DNA from: Roseibium suaedae | Lineage (GTDB): Bacteria > Pseudomonadota > Alphaproteobacteria > Rhizobiales > Stappiaceae | Assembly: GCF_900142725.1 (NCBI RefSeq) | Contig: NZ_FRBW01000005.1 | Coordinates: 62,001-126,000 of the forward strand | Length of the DNA stretch: 64,000 nt | Direction of reading: 5' to 3' | In this document: piece by piece, positions 36,285-45,275 of the stretch | Numbering within the stretch: the stretch's first letter is position 1 | Layout of the letters: each line of letters starts with the position of its first letter | Notes under the pieces: generated by a model | Told to the model about the DNA's origin: nothing | The model's database searches: none | Seen by the model: the letters and a program-made list of their open reading frames with translations, nothing else | Position numbers and translations under genes: made by a program

Positions 36285-36344
36285 GCAACATAAGTCCCTA
36301 AATGGAGCCCGGCAGTCAGGGCCGGCTCGAGCTATCCGGTCACA

Positions 36345-36896
36345 TCATTCGGCTGCAAGTTCTCCGCAACCGGTCTGAAGTAGCGAAATCAGGTGCGGCG
36401 CAAAGGAGCGCCAGACATCGATGCGGTAGGTCTCAGCCGCGTCGCGCCACAGAATGATGGTTGCCCCATCAAAGACGGTCCGGCGCGCTTCACCGACCGG
36501 CAATTTGTCCAGATCCCTCGGGCAGCCGAGCGTCAGCAATTCTGACGCCTTCGGGCCTTCGATCCGGACGGTCACTTCCCGGTCGGAAATCTCGGTCAGA
36601 CTGTGGGGAGCGTCCGCATAGACGCTCTCACAGGCTTGCAGAATGGTTCCCGCCAGGCTTTCGCTGGTGTGAAGCATCCATTCATCTGGCCCCAGACACA
36701 GAACTTCAGTCTGGCCAGCCTGTGTACGCTGGCCAACCTTCGTGGGAAGGGTCAGCCCAAGCGCCGCGGAGAGCTTTGCCTGGCCGGCGGCCCCGGTGCG
36801 CAGGGAAAACCGCGCCACAGGCTCGAGAAGCGTCACGGAAGCGGCCAGACTTTTTGCCAGAACTCCAGCCTGTGACAGGTTGATATGTGCAGTCAT
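36345..36896 (-). CDS. soxG: Sarcosine oxidase gamma subunit
   Basis: 183 residues, typical size. It shows the SoxG pattern ARFSLRTG, then LGLTLP and LGPDEWMLH, and resembles a fragment of the folate-binding T-protein fold. It is a structural subunit of the heterotetrameric enzyme. It lies 22 bases after soxA and 60 bases before glyA. Confidence 0.93.
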   Translation of the reverse strand: MTAHINLSQAGVLAKSLAASVTLLEPVARFSLRTGAAGQAKLSAALGLTLPTKVGQRTQAGQTEVLCLGPDEWMLHTSESLAGTILQACESVYADAPHSLTEISDREVTVRIEGPKASELLTLGCPRDLDKLPVGEARRTVFDGATIILWRDAAETYRIDVWRSFAPHLISLLQTGCGELAAE

Positions 36897-36918
36897 CGCA
36901 GTGTTTCCGCAGCTAAGG

Positions 36919-39912
36919 TCAGAGTTTCAGGCGTTCACCTTCAGGATCGTAGAACACGGTCCCGGTGATGGTCGCTTCGACGGTGCCGAAAGGCATCGGG
37001 ATGTAGACGGTCTCGCCCATCCGGCTATAGCCGCCCTCAACGAGCGCCATGGCAATCGGCCGTCCTGCCGCAACGCTGTGATAGGAGGACGTGACGTGAC
37101 CGACCATCTTCATCGGAATGGGCTGGTTCGGATCGAAGACGATCTGAGCCCCTTCCTCAAGCTTGGTCTTGCCATCCTTGGTCAGAAGGCCAACCAGCTG
37201 CTTGCGGCCTTCGGCGGCAAGATCCGGACGGGCCAGACCGCGCTTGCCGACAAAGTCCGGCTTGGTCTTGCCGACTGCCCAGCCCTGGCCGGCGTCATAG
37301 GGGGTCACCGTGCCGTCCGTGTCCTGGCCGACAATAATGTATCCCTTTTCGGCGCGCAGAACGTGCATGGTTTCCGTGCCATAAGGGCAGATGTCGTATT
37401 TCTGGCCTGCCTCGAACAGCTTTTCCCAGAGCGCCCGGCCATAGCGGGCCGGAACGTTGACTTCGAAGCCAAGCTCGCCGGTGAAGCTGACACGGAACAG
37501 ACGGGACGGGAAGCCTGCCACCGTGCATTCGGCGATCGACATGTGCGGGAAGGCTTCGTCCGACAGATCCAGACCTTCCACGAAAGGCTCCAGAAGATTG
37601 CGGGCGTTCGGGCCATTGAGCGCAATGGTCGACCACTGTTCAGTGGTAGAGGTCAGCCAGACCTTCAGATCCGGCCATTCCGTCTGCAGATAGTCTTCCA
37701 TCATGTTCAGCACGCGCGCGGCACCGCCGGTCGTCGTGGTGATGTGGAAACGGTCATTGGTCAGGCGGCCGATGACACCGTCATCGCGGATGAAACCGTC
37801 ATCGCCCAGAAGCAGGCCATAGCGGGTCCGGCCCGGTGCCAGCTTTGTCCAGGGGTTGGTGTACATGCGGTTCATGAACTCGACCGCATCCGGACCAACC
37901 ACTTCGATCTTGCCGAGGGTGGAAGCATCAAAGATGCCGAGCGACGCACGGGTGGCGCGGCATTCGCGGGAAACCGCCTCTTCCATGTCTTCACCGGGCT
38001 TCGGGAAGTACCAGGCACGGCGCCACTGGGAGACCGGCTCGAAGACCGCGCCATGGGCCTCAGCCCAGCCATCGATCGGCGTCTTGCGGGTTACCTCGAA
38101 ATGATCGCCGCGGTGATATCCGGCCAGAGCCCCGAAAGTCGTCGGCGTGTAGGGCGGACGGAAGGTCGTCAGACCCACCTGCGGCTGAGGCTTTCCGAGG
38201 GCATCGGCGGCAATGTTCAGACCGTTGATGTTGGACATCTTGCCCTGATCGGTCGCCATACCATTGGTGGTGTAGCGCTTCACATGCTCTATCGACCGCA
38301 TGCCTTCGCGCACGGCGAGACGCAGATCCTTCGCGGTGACATCATTCTGATAGTCGACAAAGGCGCGGGCCTTGCCCGGGTTCAGGTCGGTCGGCAGTTC
38401 GGTATGGCTGACACCCGTACCCGGACGGTCGTTGCCGACAGAAACGGAGGCCACCGCCGGGGACTTGCCGAGCGCCTTGGCACAGGCAGCGCCCATGTCC
38501 CGGCCGTCGGTCAGAGCCGCCTCAATGCCCCAGAGCCCGCGGCCAGCACCGGCAATCTGGCAGTCTTCGGTCTTGCGGTCCGGCAGGAAGGTCTGTGCTT
38601 CCGGATCCCACTGCAGGCTGCCCTTGGTATGGGAGAAGAGATGCAGGGAGGGTGTCCAGCCGCCGCACATCAGCAGGCAATCACAGGTCAGCGTTTCCGC
38701 TTCCAGCACCTTGCCGTTCTGAACCTTGTTGACCCTTACGCTGCTGACGCGCAGACGGCCTGAGGTTCCGGTCACAGTATAACCGGCAAGCACCGTGATG
38801 CCACGCCGCTTGGCTTCAGTCACCAGATCGCTGCGCGGTTCCTGCCGTGTGTCGACGATCGCTTCGACAAATGTGCCCGCTTCCGCCAGATCAAATGCGG
38901 CGTACCAGGCGCTGTCGTGGCTGGTCGCGACGACTGCACGGCTGCCGACACGCACGCCGTAGCGGTTGAGATAGGTCTGTGCAGCCCCTGCAAGCATGAC
39001 GCCCGGACGGTCGTTGCCATCGAACACCAGCGGCTTTTCCAATGCGCCCTGAGCCAGGATGACCTGACCGGCGCGAACCCGCCACAGGCGCTCGCGCGGC
39101 GTGGCCGCATCAGGCGTCTTCAGATGATCGGTGAGCTTCTGGCACAGGCCGACCATGTTCTGATGGTAATAGCCGATGGCCGTGGTGCGCGTCATGATCC
39201 GAACGCCGAGCTTTTCCAGCTCCGCCAGTTCACTTGCAAGCCAGGTCCAGGCCGGCTGACCATTGATCTCGACCTGCGGCTCGCTGAGCAGCGTGCCACC
39301 GGCTTCGGCGTTCTCATCCACGAGGGTCACACGCAGACCGGCAGATGCCGCGCTGCGGGCCGCAGCAAGTCCGGCAGGGCCCGCGCCGACGACCAGCACA
39401 TCCGTGTGCAGGTAGCGGGAGGCATAATGATCCGGATCCGGCTCGCTCGGAGACACGCCAAGGCCTGCCGCAGAGCGGATGAACGGCTCATAGACCTTGT
39501 CCCAGAAGGACTTCGGCCACATGAAGGTCTTGTAGTAGAAGCCTGCGGAAAAGAGCATATACGCCCGGTCATTGACCGCGCCAATGTCGAACTTGAGGCT
39601 GGGATACTTATTCTGGCTGTTGACCTGAAGACCGTTCCAGATCTCCTGCACGGTCGCACGGGTGTTCGGCTCGAACTGCCCCTTGCCACGGCGCGTGCCA
39701 ACGAGCGCGTTCGGCTCTTCGGATCCGGCAGAGACGGGACCACGCGGACGGTGATACTTGAACGAGCGGCCCATCAGGTGAACGCCGTTGGCCAGCAGTG
39801 CAGAGGCGACCGTATCCCCTTCAAGACCGCGGAAGGTTTTGCTGTCGAAGGTGAAGGTCACGGGCTTGCCGTGCTGAACCCGGCCACGGCCCGGAACGCG
39901 GAAATTGGTCAT
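36919..39912 (-). CDS. soxA: Sarcosine oxidase alpha subunit
   Basis: 997 residues, the full family length. The N-terminal Fer2_4-like domain (GRVQHGKPVTFTFDSKTF) is followed by a dinucleotide-binding fold (VLVVGAGPAGLAAARSAASA, about residue 173) for NAD. A C-terminal aminomethyltransferase-like folate domain (from about 620) contains NRMYTNPWTKLAPGRTRYGL. The folate domain traps the methyl carbon of sarcosine as methylene-tetrahydrofolate. The start ATG overlaps the soxD stop by 4 nt. Confidence 0.97.
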   Translation of the reverse strand: MTNFRVPGRGRVQHGKPVTFTFDSKTFRGLEGDTVASALLANGVHLMGRSFKYHRPRGPVSAGSEEPNALVGTRRGKGQFEPNTRATVQEIWNGLQVNSQNKYPSLKFDIGAVNDRAYMLFSAGFYYKTFMWPKSFWDKVYEPFIRSAAGLGVSPSEPDPDHYASRYLHTDVLVVGAGPAGLAAARSAASAGLRVTLVDENAEAGGTLLSEPQVEINGQPAWTWLASELAELEKLGVRIMTRTTAIGYYHQNMVGLCQKLTDHLKTPDAATPRERLWRVRAGQVILAQGALEKPLVFDGNDRPGVMLAGAAQTYLNRYGVRVGSRAVVATSHDSAWYAAFDLAEAGTFVEAIVDTRQEPRSDLVTEAKRRGITVLAGYTVTGTSGRLRVSSVRVNKVQNGKVLEAETLTCDCLLMCGGWTPSLHLFSHTKGSLQWDPEAQTFLPDRKTEDCQIAGAGRGLWGIEAALTDGRDMGAACAKALGKSPAVASVSVGNDRPGTGVSHTELPTDLNPGKARAFVDYQNDVTAKDLRLAVREGMRSIEHVKRYTTNGMATDQGKMSNINGLNIAADALGKPQPQVGLTTFRPPYTPTTFGALAGYHRGDHFEVTRKTPIDGWAEAHGAVFEPVSQWRRAWYFPKPGEDMEEAVSRECRATRASLGIFDASTLGKIEVVGPDAVEFMNRMYTNPWTKLAPGRTRYGLLLGDDGFIRDDGVIGRLTNDRFHITTTTGGAARVLNMMEDYLQTEWPDLKVWLTSTTEQWSTIALNGPNARNLLEPFVEGLDLSDEAFPHMSIAECTVAGFPSRLFRVSFTGELGFEVNVPARYGRALWEKLFEAGQKYDICPYGTETMHVLRAEKGYIIVGQDTDGTVTPYDAGQGWAVGKTKPDFVGKRGLARPDLAAEGRKQLVGLLTKDGKTKLEEGAQIVFDPNQPIPMKMVGHVTSSYHSVAAGRPIAMALVEGGYSRMGETVYIPMPFGTVEATITGTVFYDPEGERLKL

Positions 39913-40229
39913 TTTTCAGACTCCGACTGGCCAGCCGCGCTGAGCAGGGAAGCAAGATCCGGACGAGGCTCACCGGCCTTGTAGGTCGTCAGGAAACGAT
40001 CCGACACAGTGTCGCGCACTGCGTTGAAGAAGCGCGCGCAGCCATGGCTGTGGCGCCAGCGCTCGAAATGCGGTCCCTTCACGTTGCTGCGGATGAACAG
40101 AAAATCCCGCCAGGCTTCGTCGGACATGTCCGAGGGGTTTTCCGGCCGCACGATATGAGCTTCACCGGCATAGGTGAATTCCATTTCGGGCAAGGTTTCT
40201 TCACAGTAAGGGCATCGGATGAGAAGCAT
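39909..40229 (-). CDS. soxD: Sarcosine oxidase delta subunit, zinc-binding
   Basis: 106 residues from the ATG at 40229, preceded by GAGGAGGAA. Zinc ligands are visible as C6 and C9 (IRCPYCEETLP) and H60 and C64 (RHSHGCARFF). It is a small structural subunit of the heterotetramer, 10 bases after soxB. Confidence 0.95.
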   Translation of the reverse strand: MLLIRCPYCEETLPEMEFTYAGEAHIVRPENPSDMSDEAWRDFLFIRSNVKGPHFERWRHSHGCARFFNAVRDTVSDRFLTTYKAGEPRPDLASLLSAAGQSESEK

Positions 40230-40239
40230 CGGTTCCTCC

Positions 40240-41493
40240 TCAGTGCGCAACGGCGGCGGCAGCCGCTTCGTCAATCAGCCGGCCGGTCGTGAACCTATCC
40301 AGCGTGAAAGGCGCGTTGATCGGGTGCGGCTCGTCTTTGGCGATGGTCCAGGCAAGAGTGTGGGCCGCACCAGGTGTTACCTTGAAGCCGCCGGTCCCCC
40401 ATCCGCAGTTCACATAGAGCCCCTTGACCGGGGTCTTGCCGAGAATGGCCGAGCGATCCGGGGTCACATCCACGATGCCGCCCCACTTGCGCAGCATCCG
40501 CATGCGGTTGAAGATCGGGAAGATCTCGGTGATGGCCGCCACAGTATGCTCAATCAGGGGCAAACCACCCCGCTGGGAATAGCTCGTGTACTGGTCAGTG
40601 CCGGAGCCGATCACCAGCTCGCCCTTGTCGGACTGGCTGATATAGGCATGCACCGAGTTGGACATGACGACGCAAGGGAAGATCGGCTTGACCGGTTCGG
40701 ACACAAGCGCCTGCAACGGATAGCTTTCCAGCGGCATGCGCAGGCCCGCCGTTTCCATCACCACGCTGGTGTGGCCGGCCGCAGACACCGCCACCTTCTT
40801 GGCGCGGATGAACCCCTTGGCGGTTTCAACACCTTCGACCGCCCCGTCAGGACCACGGCGGATCGCGAGAACCGGGCAGTTCTGAATGATGTCCACGCCG
40901 CGCTTGGCAGCGGAGCGGGCAAAGCCCCAGGCCACCGCATCATGACGGGCCGTGCCAGCACGCATCTGAAGTGCGGCACCCATTACCGGATAGCGTGCTT
41001 CCGGGGAGATATTCAGCGGCGGACAGAATTCCTTGGCTTCTTCCTTGGTCAGCCACTTGTTGTCGACGCCGTTCAGCCGGTTGGCATGGATATGCCGCTG
41101 GAAGCTCTGAACGTCATGAACCGTATGCGCCAGCATCATGACGCCACGACGGGAATACATGACGTTGTAGTTCAACTCCTGGCTGAGGTCTTCCCACAGA
41201 TCCAAAGCATGGTCGTAGAGCCGCGCGCTCTCGTCATAAAGATAGTTGGAGCGGATGATGGTGGTGTTGCGGCCCGTATTGCCGCCGCCCAGCCATCCCT
41301 TGTCGATGACCGCAACATTGGTGATCCCATGTTCCTTGGCCAGATAATGCGCGGCCCCCAGGCCATGTCCGCCCGCACCGACAATGATCACGTCATACTC
41401 GGCCTTGGGCTCACTGTCGGGCCATTGCTCAGACCAGTTTTTGTGCCCGGAGAGGGCGTTCTTCAACAAGGACCAGGCGGAAAAATGCGTCAT
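40240..41493 (-). CDS. soxB: Sarcosine oxidase beta subunit
   Basis: 417 residues from [20 protein letters not shown], the usual SoxB start. The FAD-binding fold [19 protein letters not shown] and [16 protein letters not shown] are typical. This subunit holds the non-covalent FAD and covalent FMN and oxidises sarcosine to glycine. It is the first gene of soxBDAG-glyA-sdaA, divergent from a GlxA-type regulator. Confidence 0.96.
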   Translation of the reverse strand: MTHFSAWSLLKNALSGHKNWSEQWPDSEPKAEYDVIIVGAGGHGLGAAHYLAKEHGITNVAVIDKGWLGGGNTGRNTTIIRSNYLYDESARLYDHALDLWEDLSQELNYNVMYSRRGVMMLAHTVHDVQSFQRHIHANRLNGVDNKWLTKEEAKEFCPPLNISPEARYPVMGAALQMRAGTARHDAVAWGFARSAAKRGVDIIQNCPVLAIRRGPDGAVEGVETAKGFIRAKKVAVSAAGHTSVVMETAGLRMPLESYPLQALVSEPVKPIFPCVVMSNSVHAYISQSDKGELVIGSGTDQYTSYSQRGGLPLIEHTVAAITEIFPIFNRMRMLRKWGGIVDVTPDRSAILGKTPVKGLYVNCGWGTGGFKVTPGAAHTLAWTIAKDEPHPINAPFTLDRFTTGRLIDEAAAAAVAH

Positions 41494-41601
41494 GGCACGC
41501 GACCCCACAAGATGTCTTCTTTAGCCCATTAAAAATCTTTCCAGAAAAACCTATTGTATATATGCGTCATTCATCTTGTAATTTTGCGCCATCGGCAGAG
41601 A
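41494..41601. promoter_or_regulatory. Divergent promoter region of sox operon and GlxA-type regulator
   Basis: About 108 bases, AT-rich (TTGTATATATGCGTCA in the middle). It must carry the promoters for both directions and probably the binding site of the AraC-type regulator; no exact repeat stands out. Confidence 0.45.
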
Positions 41602-42606
41602 ATGCAGACCATGAAGGCCCCAAGGATACCCAAGCTTCGCGTCGGTTTCATTCTTGCCCCGAGATTCACGCTCTCGGCCTTCGCCAATTTTGTCGATATT
41701 CTGCGCCTGGCGGCAGACGATGATGACAGGTCGCGGCCGATCAGATGCCAATGGCAGGTCCTGTCCGATACTGGCCATCCGGCCCGCTCCAGCTCGGGGA
41801 TCGAGATACGCCCAGACGCCCCTTTGAGCCGCCCGAAAGACTACGATTACATCGTTCTGGTTGGCGGCCTCCTGAACGAGCAATCCCGGATCGGCCCGGA
41901 ATACATGGATTTCCTCAGATTGGCTGCCGAAAGCGGTGTTCCGCTCGTCGGTCTGTGCACCGGCGTCTTCCTGCTGCACGAAGCAGGTCTCCTGGATGGC
42001 TACAAGTGCTGCGTGAGCTGGTTCCATCATGAAGATTTTCTGGAGCAATTCGAGGGGCTTACACCAATCTCGGACCAGATCTTCGTCGCCGACAGAGACA
42101 GGCTGACCTGCGCCGGAGGAGCCAGTTCCTCCCATCTGGCAGCCTTTCTTGTCGACCGGCATCTCGGCCGGGCGGCAGCGCAAAAAAGCCTGCATATCAT
42201 GATCATCGATGAGGCTCAGGTTGCCGAGAACCCGCAGCCAGGACTTCCGCTTGAGTTGCGCACCCAGGATCCGATCGTGCGCAAGGCTTTGCTCCGGATT
42301 CAACAGCGTCTCCAGAACCCCTATTCAACCAGCGAATTGGCAAAATCCCTCGGGGTCAGCAGCCGCAGTCTCGAGCGGCATTTCCAGTCAGCCCTGAAAC
42401 TGTCACCCTCTGCAACGGCTCAACGGATCCGGCTTGCCCGGGCCAAATCCCTGATCGAGAGAACAGACCGGACCATCACCGATATCGCCCACACGACCGG
42501 CTTCAGCGATGCCGCTCATTTCAGCCGGACCTTTTCAAAACTGGAGGGAATGGCACCTGCGGCCTACAGAGCGGCCAGGCGCAGCACTTCGCAGGACGCC
42601 GATTAG
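41602..42606 (+). CDS. GlxA-family AraC regulator, probable activator of sarcosine catabolism
   Basis: 334 residues. An N-terminal DJ-1/PfpI-like amidotransferase fold (KLRVGFILAPRFTLSAFANF, YDYIVLVGGLL, GLCTGVFLLHEAGLL) is joined to a C-terminal AraC DNA-binding domain (STSELAKSLGVSSRSLERHF, then ITDIAHTTGFSDAAHFSRTF). This layout is that of GbdR and SouR, which control glycine betaine and sarcosine genes in Pseudomonas. It is divergent from soxB, so it is the likely activator. The start could be 41602 or 41611. Confidence 0.9.
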   Translation: MQTMKAPRIPKLRVGFILAPRFTLSAFANFVDILRLAADDDDRSRPIRCQWQVLSDTGHPARSSSGIEIRPDAPLSRPKDYDYIVLVGGLLNEQSRIGPEYMDFLRLAAESGVPLVGLCTGVFLLHEAGLLDGYKCCVSWFHHEDFLEQFEGLTPISDQIFVADRDRLTCAGGASSSHLAAFLVDRHLGRAAAQKSLHIMIIDEAQVAENPQPGLPLELRTQDPIVRKALLRIQQRLQNPYSTSELAKSLGVSSRSLERHFQSALKLSPSATAQRIRLARAKSLIERTDRTITDIAHTTGFSDAAHFSRTFSKLEGMAPAAYRAARRSTSQDAD

Positions 42607-42633
42607 GGCGATCAAGCTTCGGCACCGAGGAAA

Positions 42634-43644
42634 TCAGGATTTCCCGGTCAGATTATAGGTATGAAGGACCGTGCCGGAGGCGCCAACAGGGGGCCTTCCC
42701 GGCTCACCGTCATTGATCTTTTCGGCTTCGGCAAGCACAAGATCGAGGAAAAGTTGCAGCCAGGGGCGCGCAACTTCGCGGCTTCCGAGTTCCACATAGT
42801 TCATGCGGTCAACCCGCAAGGCATGTGGACTTGCATAGCAAAGGGACCCGTCCTTCAAATGCCCTGCCACCAGGTGCTTCCAGCCGAGAATAACGCCTTT
42901 GCCGGAAACGGCTGCATCCACAAGCAGCGGATAGCTGTTCGACTGCATGCCGCCAGCCTGGCGCTCAAGCTCTGCTCCATTGGCCTTGAACCAGTTGCCC
43001 CAAGCCAAGGGCAACCAGCCGATTGCCTTGGAACTCCAGTGTTTTTCGTGGAGGTGGATAAGCTGGGCCCGGTTCAGATCAGCGGCTTCAGGAAAGGGGC
43101 CGTTCTGCTCGTAATAAGAAGGGCTGCAAACCGGCTGGACGATTTCCGGAAACAGGGAATAGATCTTGCTGCCGACTTCAGACCGCTCATTGCCGCAGAC
43201 GAAGGCAAAATCAACGTTCTCGTATTTGCGCAAGGAGTCGTCTTCATCCGAAGCCAGAACTATGACCTCGACTTCCGGCGCCTGCTCCTGAAAGCTGGAG
43301 ATGATCGGCAGCAAGAAGAGGGAAGCAACACCGGTAGTCGCCGAGATCGTGATGGTGTCGCGTGACTGGGTGCCGGTCAGGGCCTCGATGGAGTTGCTGA
43401 GGACATCCAGACCTTGCGCTACCGAGTGAAGAAGATATTCCCCCTCCCAGGTCAGTTCCAGGCCTTCGGTGTTGCGATGAAACAGCTTGCAGGACAGGCT
43501 CTGCTCCAGCAGCCGGATGTGCTGGCTGACGGCAGCCTGAGTGACATTCAGCTCGCTTGAAGCCTTGGTGAAACTCAAGTGCTTTGCCGCAACCTCGAAG
43601 GTTGCCAGAGATCCGAAGGAAGGAAGCCGTCTACGCTTAGTCAT
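42634..43644 (-). CDS. GcvA-like LysR regulator
   Basis: 336 residues from the ATG at 43644 (TAAGGG before it). The helix-turn-helix LPSFGSLATFEVAAKHLSFT then LNVTQAAVSQHIRLLEQSL is the GcvA-branch pattern. The effector domain follows. It lies downstream of the FAD oxidoreductase on the same strand with a gap of 140 bases, and converges on the GlxA-type gene. It may control the amine-oxidation operon next to it (inference). Confidence 0.88.
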   Translation of the reverse strand: MTKRRRLPSFGSLATFEVAAKHLSFTKASSELNVTQAAVSQHIRLLEQSLSCKLFHRNTEGLELTWEGEYLLHSVAQGLDVLSNSIEALTGTQSRDTITISATTGVASLFLLPIISSFQEQAPEVEVIVLASDEDDSLRKYENVDFAFVCGNERSEVGSKIYSLFPEIVQPVCSPSYYEQNGPFPEAADLNRAQLIHLHEKHWSSKAIGWLPLAWGNWFKANGAELERQAGGMQSNSYPLLVDAAVSGKGVILGWKHLVAGHLKDGSLCYASPHALRVDRMNYVELGSREVARPWLQLFLDLVLAEAEKINDGEPGRPPVGASGTVLHTYNLTGKS

Positions 43645-43784
43645 CGCGCCCTTACAAGTCTTCGCCAAGGTGGAAGGTTGATGAATAACCCCACTATACG
43701 CGTCCGGGGACAATTGGCCAGACGAACGGAAACCAGTTCGCCATCTCGAAGATTTCCTTCACGAGAACAAGATCTTACGAGTTC

Positions 43785-45131
43785 TTATTCGCGCGAAGCC
43801 TTGTGTTCGCGCCAGCACAGATAGGCATTGGCGCCGAGGCTGCCGAAAGGCTCCGGCGGCAGACGGCGCGGTTCTGCCTCTGCCGCGAAAAAGGCCGTGA
43901 CTTCACTGGTCTTGTCCATGGCCATTTCTGCCGCCGCGATCCCGGCAAGCGTGCCGCGGGTCGTGCCCAGGCCGTTCTGGACGCAAGCAGAGAACAGGCC
44001 CGGCTCCAGCTCCTGAACAACGGACACGCCGTTGGACGACAGGCACAGATGACCCGACCATTCATACTGCATCGGGAAGCCCGTCAGTTGCGGATAGCGC
44101 TCGTCGAACTTCTGCCGCATGACGCGACGGGCGCGGTTGAACTGGCTCTCCAGCGGCTCCATGTCCGGCCGATAGACGGCAAAGGAGCGTGTGACCATTC
44201 GATTGCCTCCCTGCCCGCTGTCGATGCGGCGCATGGTCGTGCCCATCGGGTCGGCTGGCGTGATGCCCCAGCGCGGCTTGCCGCCCAGCCGGGCCAAAGC
44301 ATCCGCATCCATCTCCGCGCTCATGGCGGCAAAGAGGAAGATGTGCATCAGGCGTCCACGCTTGAAGCCGAAACTCTCCAGATGGCCGTTGGTTGCCAGA
44401 ATGACCTTGCCGGCACGAACCGTGCCGCCCGGGGTTTCAAGACGCCAGGACCCGCTTTCCTTCTCGAGGCTGCGGACCGGGCTTTCCTCGGCAATGCGAA
44501 CACCGTCCCGTTCAAGACCGGCGGCAAATCCCCGGACATAGCCTGCCGGCTGGATCAGCACGGTGCCCGGCGTGTACAGGCCGGAGAAATAGTGGCGCGA
44601 TCCTGTCAGCTCATGCATGGCCTTTGCATCCAGCAGCTCGCTGTGCTCGCCGAGATGCGCAAGGTGCTCGCCATAGCTCAGGTTCGACTTGTGCGCGTTT
44701 TCGGAAACCGCGCCGTTGATCTTGCCGCAACGGTCGAAGAAATGCGGGCTCATGCCGTAGCCGCTCACAATCGACCCGGCGAATTCGATTGCCTGGCGGT
44801 TAAGCGTGGTTAGCACACGGTCCCGCTGCGCCTCGTCGCCTGCGTAATCCTCGGACGTGAGTTCATGAGGCAAATCAATCATGAAGCCAGAGTTGCGGCC
44901 AGCAGAGCCTTCGCCGACCCGCCCCGCTTCTAAAACGGCAATCTTGATCGACGGGTCATGGCGATGGAGCCAATGGGCAGCCGTCAGACCGGCGAAGCCG
45001 CCGCCTACGATTGCGATATCCACGTTGGTGTCCCTATCGATCGGCAGGGGCACACGGGAATTGGGAAGAATGGCGGACCAGCCTGCCGGTCCTTGATGCA
45101 CAGGAAGACGCCGGGCTACGTGCTTGTTCAT
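43785..45131 (-). CDS. FAD-dependent amine oxidoreductase, PuuB/DadA-like
   Basis: 448 residues. A tail with GWSAILPNSRVPLP precedes the FAD fold DIAIVGGGFAGLTAAHWLH (about 38) and VGEGSAGRNSGFM, as in gamma-glutamylputrescine oxidase and related DAO-superfamily enzymes. It should oxidise a primary or secondary amine to an imine or aldehyde. The aldehyde dehydrogenase encoded upstream would take the product. Substrate unknown; PuuA and PuuD partners are absent from the window, so a true putrescine route is not shown. Confidence 0.85.
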   Translation of the reverse strand: MNKHVARRLPVHQGPAGWSAILPNSRVPLPIDRDTNVDIAIVGGGFAGLTAAHWLHRHDPSIKIAVLEAGRVGEGSAGRNSGFMIDLPHELTSEDYAGDEAQRDRVLTTLNRQAIEFAGSIVSGYGMSPHFFDRCGKINGAVSENAHKSNLSYGEHLAHLGEHSELLDAKAMHELTGSRHYFSGLYTPGTVLIQPAGYVRGFAAGLERDGVRIAEESPVRSLEKESGSWRLETPGGTVRAGKVILATNGHLESFGFKRGRLMHIFLFAAMSAEMDADALARLGGKPRWGITPADPMGTTMRRIDSGQGGNRMVTRSFAVYRPDMEPLESQFNRARRVMRQKFDERYPQLTGFPMQYEWSGHLCLSSNGVSVVQELEPGLFSACVQNGLGTTRGTLAGIAAAEMAMDKTSEVTAFFAAEAEPRRLPPEPFGSLGANAYLCWREHKASRE

Positions 45132-45202
45132 GCAGCCAGATCCTTAAAAAGCGATGCACACAGGATCGCGGTTTTCGAGCCAATCTTGCGGTGCGCCGAG
45201 GG

Positions 45203-45228
45203 GGACCGGAGCCACATAGGCCCCGGCC
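45203..45228 (-). repeat. Intercistronic hairpin before the amine oxidoreductase gene
   Basis: GGACCGGAGCC and GGCCCCGGCC pair over ten bases with one bulge and a wobble, loop ACATA, in the 144-base gap between the aldehyde dehydrogenase and the oxidoreductase. No U tract. Confidence 0.35.
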
Positions 45229-45275
45229 TGTCTTCGCATCGCAGACTGTTGGGTCTTTTGCTTTTGTCGAGCGGC

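Noticed and set aside
36285-36344. Glycine riboswitch before glyA
   Set aside because: The gap is only 60 bases and no tandem aptamer features are visible.
36742-38763. A 673-codon open frame antisense to soxA
   Set aside because: Same reason: soxA is unmistakable, and the antisense product shows only low-complexity, R/H/G-rich sequence.
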